Made by a program: the position numbers and the translations under genes. Positions 33,199-39,361 of a stretch of 54,511 nt of DNA are shown here, one piece after another. The first letter of the stretch is position 1. Each line of letters starts with the position of its first letter. The notes under the pieces are model-generated. The model ran no database searches. It was not told where the DNA came from and saw only the letters and a list, made by a program, of their open reading frames with translations. This DNA comes from Gallaecimonas xiamenensis 3-C-1. GTDB lineage: Bacteria; Pseudomonadota; Gammaproteobacteria; Enterobacterales; Gallaecimonadaceae. The DNA lies in NCBI RefSeq assembly GCF_000299915.1, contig NZ_AMRI01000028.1, positions 1 to 54,511 of the forward strand, given 5' to 3'.

Positions 33199-34341
33199 TC
33201 AGCGGGGCAGGGGAGCTGTGGTGGGTTTAACTCTTTGGTCCGGGTAGCAGCCCAGCACTTTGACAAAACGGGTGATGGCCGCCAGTTCCTGGTAGGCCCC
33301 TTGCCAGGCCTCGCTCTGGTCGTTAACCGCCAGATCCACATAGAAGAGTTCTTCCCAGGGGTTGCCGGGCATGGGTCTGGACTCGAGCTTGGTCATGTTG
33401 ATGCCTTGCTGGCGTAAGACCAGCAAAGCGTCTACCAGGGCCCCAGGGGTATTGTGGGTGGCCATGATCAGACTGGTCTTGGCCGGCAGCTGGGCCGGTA
33501 CCGTCTGGGCGTCACGGCTGACCAGGATAAAACGGGTATGGTTCTCTTCCTGGTTGGCCAGGTGGCGGTCTATGGCCACCAGGCCGTAAAGGGCGCCGCC
33601 GCTTTCCGGACCAATGGCGGCCACCGGTGCGTCCAGGTCGGCTACCTTGGCCATGGCATGGGCCGACGAGGCGCAGGCTTCCTGCTTGAACGGGGTCTTG
33701 GCCAGGTACTGAGAGCATTGGGTCAGGGCCTGGGGGTGGGCGTAGACGCTTTGAATGTCCTCAAGGGCCAGCCCGGGTTTGACCAGCAGGTGGTGGTCCA
33801 CCTTGAGGTAGGTTTCGCCGACGATATGCAGGTGGGTGTGGCGCAGCAGATCGTAGACGTCGTTGATGGATCCGGAAGAGGTGTTCTCTATGGGCAGCAG
33901 CCCCAGGGGCGCCTTGCCGTCTTCCACCGCCTTGACGATGTCGGCAAAGCTTTCACAGGACAGGCCCTGGAAGGCGCTCTGGTGGCGGCTGGCTATGCCC
34001 TGGGCGGCAAGGTGCGAGTAGGTACCGGGCTGGCCCAGGTGGGCGATATGCAAGAGCCCCTGACTATCCCCTTGTTGCATCCAGGCCTGCTGCAACAGCA
34101 CCGAGTCTTCGATGATGATGTGGTAAAGGCGGGTCAGGTAGGCCGGGTCCAGGCCCAGGGCCTTGCCCTTTTCCATCAGGCTAAGCAGCAGGCTGGCTTC
34201 ACGGCCCTGGTCACGCACCGCCCCTTGGCGCTGGGCCTTGTCTTTAGCCACGGCCAGGGCCAGTTGCCGGCGTTTGGCCAGGCAACCCAGCAGGTCCTTG
34301 TCCAGTGATTCGATTTGCTGGCGCAAGCTATTGAGATCCAT
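33199..34341 (-). CDS. pheA: Bifunctional chorismate mutase / prephenate dehydratase PheA
   Basis: A 380-residue enzyme converting chorismate to prephenate and on to phenylpyruvate in phenylalanine synthesis. Residues ~1-90 are an AroQ-type chorismate mutase (LRQQIESLDKDLLGCLAKRRQLA). Residues ~98-280 are prephenate dehydratase (HLGQPGTYSHLAA, LPIENTSSGSINDVYDLL). The end is an ACT domain with GALVDALLVLRQQGINMTKLESRP, the site of Phe feedback inhibition; the ESRP motif is intact. GGAGG lies 4 bases before the ATG. Expression should be controlled by attenuation through the pheL leader directly upstream. Confidence 0.97.
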   Translation of the reverse strand: MDLNSLRQQIESLDKDLLGCLAKRRQLALAVAKDKAQRQGAVRDQGREASLLLSLMEKGKALGLDPAYLTRLYHIIIEDSVLLQQAWMQQGDSQGLLHIAHLGQPGTYSHLAAQGIASRHQSAFQGLSCESFADIVKAVEDGKAPLGLLPIENTSSGSINDVYDLLRHTHLHIVGETYLKVDHHLLVKPGLALEDIQSVYAHPQALTQCSQYLAKTPFKQEACASSAHAMAKVADLDAPVAAIGPESGGALYGLVAIDRHLANQEENHTRFILVSRDAQTVPAQLPAKTSLIMATHNTPGALVDALLVLRQQGINMTKLESRPMPGNPWEELFYVDLAVNDQSEAWQGAYQELAAITRFVKVLGCYPDQRVKPTTAPLPR

Positions 34342-34353
34342 AGTTCCTCCAAA

Positions 34354-34384
34354 ACGAAAAAGGCCTCCCTTGGGGGGAGGCCTT
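34354..34384 (-). terminator. Attenuator of pheA
   Basis: On the minus strand AAGGCCTCCC-cccaa-GGGAGGCCTT followed by TTTT. It lies between the pheL stop and the pheA Shine-Dalgarno, where a Phe-controlled attenuator belongs. A competing small stem (TGACA-ggt-TGTCA) overlaps the end of pheL. Confidence 0.9.
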
Positions 34385-34404
34385 CTGACATTGCTGACAA
34401 CCTG

Positions 34405-34476
34405 TCACGCAGCGCCATCGCCTCCCTTGCTGGAAGCGAAAAAGCAAAAAAAGAAAAGGGCTGCGGTATTGGTCAT
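34405..34476 (-). CDS. pheL: pheA leader peptide PheL
   Basis: A 23-residue leader beginning MTNTAALFFFCFFAS, with five Phe codons in a run of six (FFFCFF). E. coli PheL likewise has a Phe-rich core. Ribosome stalling on these codons when charged tRNA-Phe is scarce should prevent formation of the attenuator hairpin 20 bases downstream and allow pheA transcription. There is no strong Shine-Dalgarno. A TTGACA on the minus strand (34499-34494) lies too close to the start to be its -35, so the promoter is not located and may lie inside the 3' end of the dksA-like gene. Confidence 0.9.
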   Translation of the reverse strand: MTNTAALFFFCFFASSKGGDGAA

Positions 34477-34541
34477 CAGTGCTGATTGAAAATTGTCAAG
34501 TGACCTGAGCATGCCCAGCCTTGGGGGAAATGGCAAGTTTT

Positions 34542-34874
34542 TTAAACGCGGCTGCCGGTGCAGCGGGCGCAGCGCTGTTCTGCCGGATCGGCGGCCAGGC
34601 GGTCCAGCTCGATCTCCGCTTCACAGTCACAACAAATGCCATAAAGGCCCAAATCCAGCTGGCACAGGGCTGCCTCCACCTGGGTCAGGCGTTGGCAAAG
34701 GCCATAGAGCTGGCGGTCGGGGAATTGGTCTAACTGGCCGGCGATACCGTCCAGGCCCTGCTCGGCCAGGGCGGTGAGCAGCAGGCCAGGGGCCCCCATC
34801 TCGATGAGGCGCACCTGGATTTTCTGCTGCAATTGCTGCTGCTCTTGGCTGAGCCGGCGGCGATAGTCTGACAT
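34542..34874 (-). CDS. DksA/TraR-family C4 zinc-finger protein
   Basis: A 110-residue protein with an N-terminal helical part (RRRLSQEQQQLQQKIQ) and a C-terminal zinc finger formed by C81, C84, C102 and C105 (GICCDCEAEI...RCARC). Family members insert the coiled coil into the RNA polymerase secondary channel and modulate initiation with ppGpp. It is shorter than DksA (151 residues in E. coli). The acidic tip motif DxxDxA of true DksA is not evident, so it may be a divergent paralogue of altered function. It lies between dusC and pheL on the same strand, 65 bases upstream of pheL. Confidence 0.88.
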   Translation of the reverse strand: MSDYRRRLSQEQQQLQQKIQVRLIEMGAPGLLLTALAEQGLDGIAGQLDQFPDRQLYGLCQRLTQVEAALCQLDLGLYGICCDCEAEIELDRLAADPAEQRCARCTGSRV

Positions 34875-34945
34875 GGGCGTCTCCGTACTGGTGAGAGCCT
34901 CAGTCTAGGGGGCCTTGGCTCTGGCTTTGCTGACCTGCATCAAGG

Positions 34946-35866
34946 TCAGATGCACTGGAGCAACTCTTCCTTGTGCTTGAGGGTCTTGACCTGGTCGAAC
35001 AAGGCTTGGGCTTCGGGGTATTGCAGGCGCAAAAACTGCAGCCATTGCTTGAGACGGTTGGGGTAGTAGCAGCCTTTATCCCCTTGGATCTCAAACAGCG
35101 AGTAGCGCTTGAGCAGGGCCAAGACCTGTTGCCAGGGGCGGCGCTTGGCGCCGGTCTTGATGCTGTGGGCAAGGCTTGGGCAGGCCAGGGCGCCCCGGCC
35201 CAGCATCAGGTCTACGCAGTGGGATTGCTGCTGGCAGCGGCGGGCGTCCTCCGGGGTCCAGATCTCGCCGTTGGCGACGATGGGCAGCTGTACTTCTTCC
35301 TTGATCCTGGCTATCTGGTCCCAGTAGGCCGGTGGGCGGTAGCCGTCGCGCTTGGTGCGGGCATGGATGACCAGCTCGTTGGCCCCGGCCGCTGCCACGG
35401 CCCTGGCGTTATCCAGCATCAAGCTGGCGTCGTCGTAGCCGAGGCGAATTTTGGCGGTCACCGGCTGGTGGGCTGGCACCGCTTTGCGTACTTCGCTGAT
35501 GATGGCATAAAGGGCCTCAGGTTCTTTTAGCAGTACCGAGCCACCCCGGTTGCGGTTCACCGTCTTGGCCGGGCAACCGAAATTCAGGTCGACCCCGGGG
35601 GAGCCCAGCTCCACTGCACGTACTGCATTTTCGGCCAGCCAATGGGGGGATTGGCCCAGCAGCTGGATCCGCACCGGCACGCCGCTGGGGGTTTTGGCGC
35701 CATGGGCCAGTTCCGGGCAGATCTTGAAGAAGCTGCGCACCGGATGCAGTTGCTCTACCACCCGCAAAAACTCGGTAACGCACAGATCAAAGCCGCCCTC
35801 GGCGGTCAAAAGATCGCGCATCAGGTGGTCGACAACCCCTTCCATGGGGGCCAGCAACAAACGCAT
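34946..35866 (-). CDS. dusC: tRNA-dihydrouridine(16) synthase DusC
   Basis: An FMN-dependent enzyme that reduces U16 in the tRNA D-loop using NADPH. The 306-residue product starts MRLLLAPMEGVVD and has the catalytic Cys C98 in DLNFGCPAKTVNRNRGG, then VTAKIRLGYDD, ELVIHARTKRDGY and VANGEIWTPEDA. The fixed Cys position and the GYRPPAYW segment favour DusC over DusA or DusB. It is divergent from hvfA; the 158-base intergenic region serves both. Confidence 0.95.
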   Translation of the reverse strand: MRLLLAPMEGVVDHLMRDLLTAEGGFDLCVTEFLRVVEQLHPVRSFFKICPELAHGAKTPSGVPVRIQLLGQSPHWLAENAVRAVELGSPGVDLNFGCPAKTVNRNRGGSVLLKEPEALYAIISEVRKAVPAHQPVTAKIRLGYDDASLMLDNARAVAAAGANELVIHARTKRDGYRPPAYWDQIARIKEEVQLPIVANGEIWTPEDARRCQQQSHCVDLMLGRGALACPSLAHSIKTGAKRRPWQQVLALLKRYSLFEIQGDKGCYYPNRLKQWLQFLRLQYPEAQALFDQVKTLKHKEELLQCI

Positions 35867-35891
35867 TATCCAGCCTCGGCGTAAAAAACGG

Positions 35892-35921
35892 TTGGCAAGT
35901 TTACGGGATCTACAGTTTATT
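35892..35921 (+). promoter_or_regulatory. Candidate promoter of hvfA
   Basis: TTGGCA, 18 bp, TTTATT, in the region shared with dusC. Downstream, GGTCT (35945) and AGACC (35962) form an inverted repeat with 12 bases between, a possible operator. No Fur or Zur consensus is evident. Confidence 0.35.
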
Positions 35922-36024
35922 GAAAGGGATATTGCTGTACCCGGGTCTTTAGCTTTGACCAGACCTGAACGGCAGCGGTAGCGCCGGCCACGTCACCACC
36001 ATTCATTGAAAAAGGAACATCATC

Positions 36025-36435
36025 ATGAAAGCACGTAACACTGTCGCCGCCGCCCTGGGTGCCCTGGTTGTAGGGTCCATGGCCAGTCTGCCTACCGATG
36101 CCCAGGCCTCCCCCTTTGCCATGCAAGACCTGGCTCAGGGCTATCAACTGTCCACCTTCGAAGGCAAATGCGGTGAAGCCAAATGCGGCGGCGCTGCCGC
36201 CAAAGAGGGCAAGCACGAAGAAGCCAAGATGAAGGAAGGCAAGTGCGGTGAAGAAAAGGGCAAGATGAAGGAAGGCAAATGCGGCGAAGAAAAAGCCAAG
36301 ATGAAGGAAGGCAAGTGTGGTGAAGAAGGCAAGATGAAAGAAGGCAAGTGCGGCGAAGAAAAAGCCAAGATGAAAGAAGGCAAGTGTGGTGAAAAAACCA
36401 AGGCCCACGAAGAAGGCAAGTGCGGCGCCCACTAA
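36025..36435 (+). CDS. hvfA: HvfA-like RiPP metallophore precursor with EGKCG repeats
   Basis: A 136-residue precursor. The signal peptide (VAAALGALVVGSMASLPTDAQA, cleavage likely after A28) is followed by a Lys/Glu/Gly-rich chain with Cys at 49, 54, 74, 86, 98, 109, 121 and 133. Seven lie in EGKCG motifs and one in AKCGG; a degenerate EGKHE sits at 61-65. In the HvfA/bufferin family a DUF692 enzyme converts EGKCG-type cysteines into oxazolone/thioamide or thiooxazole groups that bind metal such as copper. The downstream hvfB and hvfC genes support that. There is no Met, aromatic or hydrophobic content in the repeat part. RBS AAAGGA is 9 bases upstream. Which metal it binds and whether it buffers or scavenges cannot be read from sequence. 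Confidence 0.9.
   Translation: MKARNTVAAALGALVVGSMASLPTDAQASPFAMQDLAQGYQLSTFEGKCGEAKCGGAAAKEGKHEEAKMKEGKCGEEKGKMKEGKCGEEKAKMKEGKCGEEGKMKEGKCGEEKAKMKEGKCGEKTKAHEEGKCGAH
36226..36432 (+). repeat. In-frame tandem repeat in hvfA
   Basis: Units start at 36226, 36262, 36298, 36331 and 36367, with lengths 36, 36, 33, 36 and 33 bases, plus a degenerate last unit from 36400. Each encodes a version of KMKEGKCGEEKA. The 33-base units lack one codon, and the units differ at synonymous positions (AAG/AAA, TGC/TGT, GGC/GGT), so they are not a very recent duplication. Confidence 0.92.
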
Positions 36436-36447
36436 CCCTCAAGCCTG

Positions 36448-36471
36448 AGCGGGCCTAGTGCCCGCTTTTTT
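36448..36471 (+). terminator. Internal terminator between hvfA and hvfB
   Basis: AGCGGGC-ctagt-GCCCGCT followed by TTTTTAT, 12 bases after the hvfA stop and 14 bases before the hvfB ATG. Partial read-through would give many precursor transcripts and few maturase transcripts, as is usual in RiPP operons. Confidence 0.85.
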
Positions 36472-36484
36472 ATTTGGAGCCAAG

Positions 36485-37315
36485 ATGACTTTTGCCGTTA
36501 GCGGCGCCGGCCTTGGGCTAAGGCGCGACTTTCTCAGCGAGCTGGGGCCCCTGTTGCCGGCCCCGGTGGCCTTTATGGAAGTGGCCCCGGAGAACTGGCT
36601 GAAATTGGGTGGGCACCTGGGTAAGGCCTTGCGTGCCCTGACCGAGCGCCACCCCTTCGTCTGCCATGGCCTGTCGTTGTCCATCGGCGGCCCGGCCCCC
36701 TTGGACTGGGACTTTATCGCGGCCGTCAAAGGCTTCTTGGACCAGCACCAGATCCGGGTCTATTCCGAGCACCTGTCCTATTGCAGCGGCAATGCCCACC
36801 TCTATGATTTGATGCCCATCCCCTTTACCGACGATGCCGTCAAGCACGTGGCACAGCGGGTTCGCCAGGTTCAGGATTTTTTGGAGCGGCCTCTGGCCCT
36901 TGAAAATGTCTCCTACTACGCCGCCCCAGGCCAGCAGTTGTCGGAAATCGACTTTTTAACGGCGGTGCTGGAAGAGGCGGACTGCCAACTGCTGCTGGAC
37001 GTCAACAACATCTACGTCAACGCCACCAACCACGGCTACGACGCCGAGGCCTTTTTACAGGCGCTGCCCAGCCAGCGCATTGCCTATGGCCATATCGCCG
37101 GCCACGACCAGGAAGCGCCGGACTTGATTGTCGATACCCACGGGGCCGACGTCATAGACCCGGTCTGGGCGCTGCTGCAAAAGGCCTATGGCTACCATGG
37201 GGTGTTCCCGACCCTGTTGGAAAGGGACTTCAACTTGCCGCCCCTGGCCGAGCTTGTGGGCGAGGTGGCCATCATCGACAAGTATCAGCGCCAAGCGGCC
37301 AGGGCGGTGGCCTGA
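36485..37315 (+). CDS. hvfB: HvfB-like MNIO (DUF692) RiPP maturase
   Basis: A 276-residue TIM-barrel enzyme of the multinuclear non-haem iron oxidase family (as MbnB). Likely metal-site residues are H61 (VCHGLSLS), E95/H96 (YSEHLSY), E140/N141 (LENVSYY), D172/N174 ([14 protein letters not shown]), H203/H207 (YGHIAGHDQ), D217/H219 (IVDTHGADV) and E246/D248 (LLERDFNLP). It should oxidise Cys residues of HvfA with O2. An in-frame GTG at 36458 falls inside the terminator hairpin, so the ATG at 36485 with GGAG five bases ahead is chosen. Its stop overlaps hvfC (TGATG), coupling the two subunits. Confidence 0.93.
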   Translation: MTFAVSGAGLGLRRDFLSELGPLLPAPVAFMEVAPENWLKLGGHLGKALRALTERHPFVCHGLSLSIGGPAPLDWDFIAAVKGFLDQHQIRVYSEHLSYCSGNAHLYDLMPIPFTDDAVKHVAQRVRQVQDFLERPLALENVSYYAAPGQQLSEIDFLTAVLEEADCQLLLDVNNIYVNATNHGYDAEAFLQALPSQRIAYGHIAGHDQEAPDLIVDTHGADVIDPVWALLQKAYGYHGVFPTLLERDFNLPPLAELVGEVAIIDKYQRQAARAVA

Positions 37316-38058
37316 TGGACTTTATCGCCCAGCAGCAAGCCTTCATGGACCATATCCGTGACCCGGAGCGCCACCCTGAGCCCCCCGGTATGGAAAGCCG
37401 CCGCCTGGCCATCTACCGCCGGTTATTTTTCAACAACGTCGAGGGCTTTTTGGCCTCGGCCTTTCCGGTACTCAAAAGCCTCTACGATCAGCCCCAGTGG
37501 CAGGCCCTGGTGCGGCGCTTTTACGCCGACCATGACTGCAAGAGCCCGCTGTTTTTGGAGATAAGCCAGGAGTTCTTGGACTACCTGGACAGCCCCGCCT
37601 TCAGGGCGCGCCCTTGTGACCCGCTCTTTATCAAAGAACTGGCCCATTACGAGTGGCTGGAGCTGGCAGCGGGCAGGGCGGAAGAGGAGGGGGCCTTGCT
37701 TGATGCCCTTACCGGCGCCAGCCCCCTGCGCCGCTCGGCGGCTTCGCAGTTGGCGGCCTACCATTGGCCCGTGCATCAAATTGGCCCCGACTTTGTGCCC
37801 CAAAGCCCAGGGCAAGCCCTGGTTTTCCTGCTGGTCTACAGGGACTTGGACGACACCATGGGCTTTAGTGCCCTAAACCCTGCCCTGGCCCAGGCCCTGG
37901 AGTGGATAGGACAGCAGCCGGGGCTGACTCCATCAGCCTTGGCCCAGGCCATGGCGGCGCAATTTCCCGCCATGACCCAGGAGCAGCTGCTGGCCGGACT
38001 GCTGGCAGGCCTAACTCCCCTGGCCCAGCGGGGCGTGCTGCGGCTGGCCGAAAATTGA
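37315..38058 (+). CDS. hvfC: HvfC-like DUF2063 partner of the MNIO maturase
   Basis: A 247-residue protein of the DUF2063 (HvfC/BufC N-terminal) family, found with DUF692 enzymes and thought to deliver the precursor peptide to them. Visible conserved elements are RRLAIYRRLFFNNVEGFLASAFPVL (in two pieces), DHDCKSPLFLEISQEFLDYL and LFIKELAHYEWLELA. The C-terminal winged-helix-like part is TQEQLLAGLLAGLTPLAQRGVL. Annotation pipelines sometimes call it a DNA-binding protein, but context here is peptide maturation. No DoxX-type membrane gene, common in related clusters, follows. Confidence 0.92.
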   Translation: MDFIAQQQAFMDHIRDPERHPEPPGMESRRLAIYRRLFFNNVEGFLASAFPVLKSLYDQPQWQALVRRFYADHDCKSPLFLEISQEFLDYLDSPAFRARPCDPLFIKELAHYEWLELAAGRAEEEGALLDALTGASPLRRSAASQLAAYHWPVHQIGPDFVPQSPGQALVFLLVYRDLDDTMGFSALNPALAQALEWIGQQPGLTPSALAQAMAAQFPAMTQEQLLAGLLAGLTPLAQRGVLRLAEN

Positions 38059-38110
38059 TCCACATCAAGCCATTGGGTACAATTTGCTCCCTCACACCGG
38101 GAGAGACGTC

Positions 38111-38227
38111 ATGGCTGAACAGCATTTTCAAGAAGCGTTCAACGTCAAGCACCTGCTTGGCATATTGTTGGTGCTGTGCCTGCCGTTGCTGCCGGCCATC
38201 CTCACCCTCATCAAGCATTTCGGCTAA
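38111..38227 (+). CDS. 38-residue single-span membrane peptide
   Basis: A small frame with ATG eight bases after GGGAGAGA. It encodes a charged N-terminal part (MAEQHFQEAFNVKH) and one hydrophobic segment (LLGILLVLCLPLLPAILTLI) ending KHFG. It lies 52 bases after hvfC and 34 before the ybaN-like gene, on the same strand. I do not recognise a family. It could be a membrane anchor or export helper for the hvf cluster, or belong to the ybaN-apt unit. The Shine-Dalgarno, hydrophobic pattern and tight spacing support real translation; function is unknown. Confidence 0.65.
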   Translation: MAEQHFQEAFNVKHLLGILLVLCLPLLPAILTLIKHFG

Positions 38228-38261
38228 GTGAGCTGTGGGGCCCAGGCCCCAAGGTAGTCTG

Positions 38262-38639
38262 ATGGCTCTTCGATATCTGTTCCTGCTGGTCGGCTGGCTG
38301 GCTATTGCCTTGGGTATCCTTGGCATTGCCCTGCCGGTATTGCCCACCACCCCCTTTATCCTGCTGGCGGCCTGGTGCTTTGCCAAAGGCTCGCCCCGCT
38401 GCCACCAATGGCTACGTTCCAACCGTTATTTTGGGCAGATGGTCCGTGACTGGGAAGCCCAGCGGGGCTTGCGCCGCCGTTACCGCCGCCGTGCCGTGGC
38501 CATGATGTTGGTGACCTTCAGCATTTCCCTGCTGCTGGTACCCAAGATCTGGTTGAAGATCATGCTGGTGACCATACTGGTATCGGTGTTGATCTACCTC
38601 TATCGCCTGCCGGTGATCGAGGACGCGTCCGAGCTTTAA
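38262..38639 (+). CDS. ybaN: DUF454 (YbaN-like) inner-membrane protein
   Basis: A 125-residue protein with an N-terminal hydrophobic hairpin (LFLLVGWLAIALGILGIALPVLPTTPFILLAAWCFAKGSPR), a basic middle (RGLRRRYRRRAVA) and two more hydrophobic segments. The PVLPTTPFxLLAAxCFAKGSPR motif defines DUF454. Function is unknown. The ATG at 38262 is taken rather than the GTG nine codons earlier (38235). In E. coli ybaN is also next to apt, which supports the identification. Confidence 0.9.
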   Translation: MALRYLFLLVGWLAIALGILGIALPVLPTTPFILLAAWCFAKGSPRCHQWLRSNRYFGQMVRDWEAQRGLRRRYRRRAVAMMLVTFSISLLLVPKIWLKIMLVTILVSVLIYLYRLPVIEDASEL

Positions 38640-38712
38640 CCAACCTGCCGATTGCCAGCGGCCCCAAAAGACCTTACCCTTTGGCGCTTTGGCTTAGGCA
38701 CCTGTGTGAAAA

Positions 38713-39264
38713 ATGACCATGAAACAAGAGAGCCTGGCGCTGATTAAAGCCGCCATCAAAACCATTCCTGATTACCCCAAGCCGGGGATCCTGTTCCGCG
38801 ACGTGACCAGCCTGATGCAGGACCCTCGGGCCTTTGCGGAAAGCATCACCCTGCTGGCCGAGCATTTCGAAAGCCAGGGGTTCACCAAGGTGGTAGGGGC
38901 GGAAGCCCGTGGCTTTATCTTCGGCGCGCCCCTGGCCTTGGCCCTGGGTATCGGTTTTGTGCCGGTGCGTAAACCCGGCAAACTGCCGCGCCAGACCCTA
39001 TCCCAGACCTATGAGCTGGAATACGGCCAGGACACCCTGGAGATCCACACCGACGCCATAGTGCCCGGTGACAAGGTACTGCTGGTGGACGACCTGCTGG
39101 CCACCGGCGGCACCATCGAAGCCACCGCCAAGCTGGTGCGTGAACTGGGTGGTGAAGCCAAGCATGCGGCCTTTATCGTGTCCCTGCCGGAGCTGGGCGG
39201 TATCGAGCGCCTGGAGAAGCAGGACCTGGAGATCTTCGACCTGGTTCAGTTCGACGGTCACTGA
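38713..39264 (+). CDS. apt: Adenine phosphoribosyltransferase
   Basis: Salvages adenine with PRPP to AMP. The 183-residue product has [16 protein letters not shown] near the N-terminus, [26 protein letters not shown] and the PRPP-binding loop [13 protein letters not shown]. Two ATG codons are possible (38713, 38719); neither has a strong Shine-Dalgarno, and 38713 gives the E. coli-like length. Confidence 0.97.
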   Translation: MTMKQESLALIKAAIKTIPDYPKPGILFRDVTSLMQDPRAFAESITLLAEHFESQGFTKVVGAEARGFIFGAPLALALGIGFVPVRKPGKLPRQTLSQTYELEYGQDTLEIHTDAIVPGDKVLLVDDLLATGGTIEATAKLVRELGGEAKHAAFIVSLPELGGIERLEKQDLEIFDLVQFDGH

Positions 39265-39270
39265 GCTACC

Positions 39271-39318
39271 AAGGCCCTGCTGGCTGCCCCGTAAAGGGCG
39301 CTGCCAGCAGGGCCTTTT
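39271..39318 (+). terminator. Long hairpin after apt
   Basis: AAGGCCCTGCTGGC (39271-39284) and GCCAGCAGGGCCTT (39303-39316) pair over 14 bp, with an inner GCCC/GGGC stem, and end in TTTT. It separates apt from dnaX, so dnaX probably has its own promoter in 39317-39361. Confidence 0.75.
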
Positions 39319-39361
39319 GCTGTGGTAGCATTGAGCCATTACAGCTAAAGACGACGACTTC

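Noticed and set aside
34494-34499. TTGACA on the minus strand as the -35 of pheL
   Set aside because: A -10 at 16-18 bp would fall on or past the pheL start codon, leaving no leader.
36226-36432. Regularly spaced repeats that could suggest a CRISPR array
   Set aside because: The repeats are head-to-tail without unique spacers, stay in frame and encode KMKEGKCGEEKA units of hvfA; there are no cas genes.
36458-36484. Earlier GTG start for hvfB
   Set aside because: It lies inside the terminator hairpin and lacks a Shine-Dalgarno; the ATG at 36485 has GGAG at good spacing.
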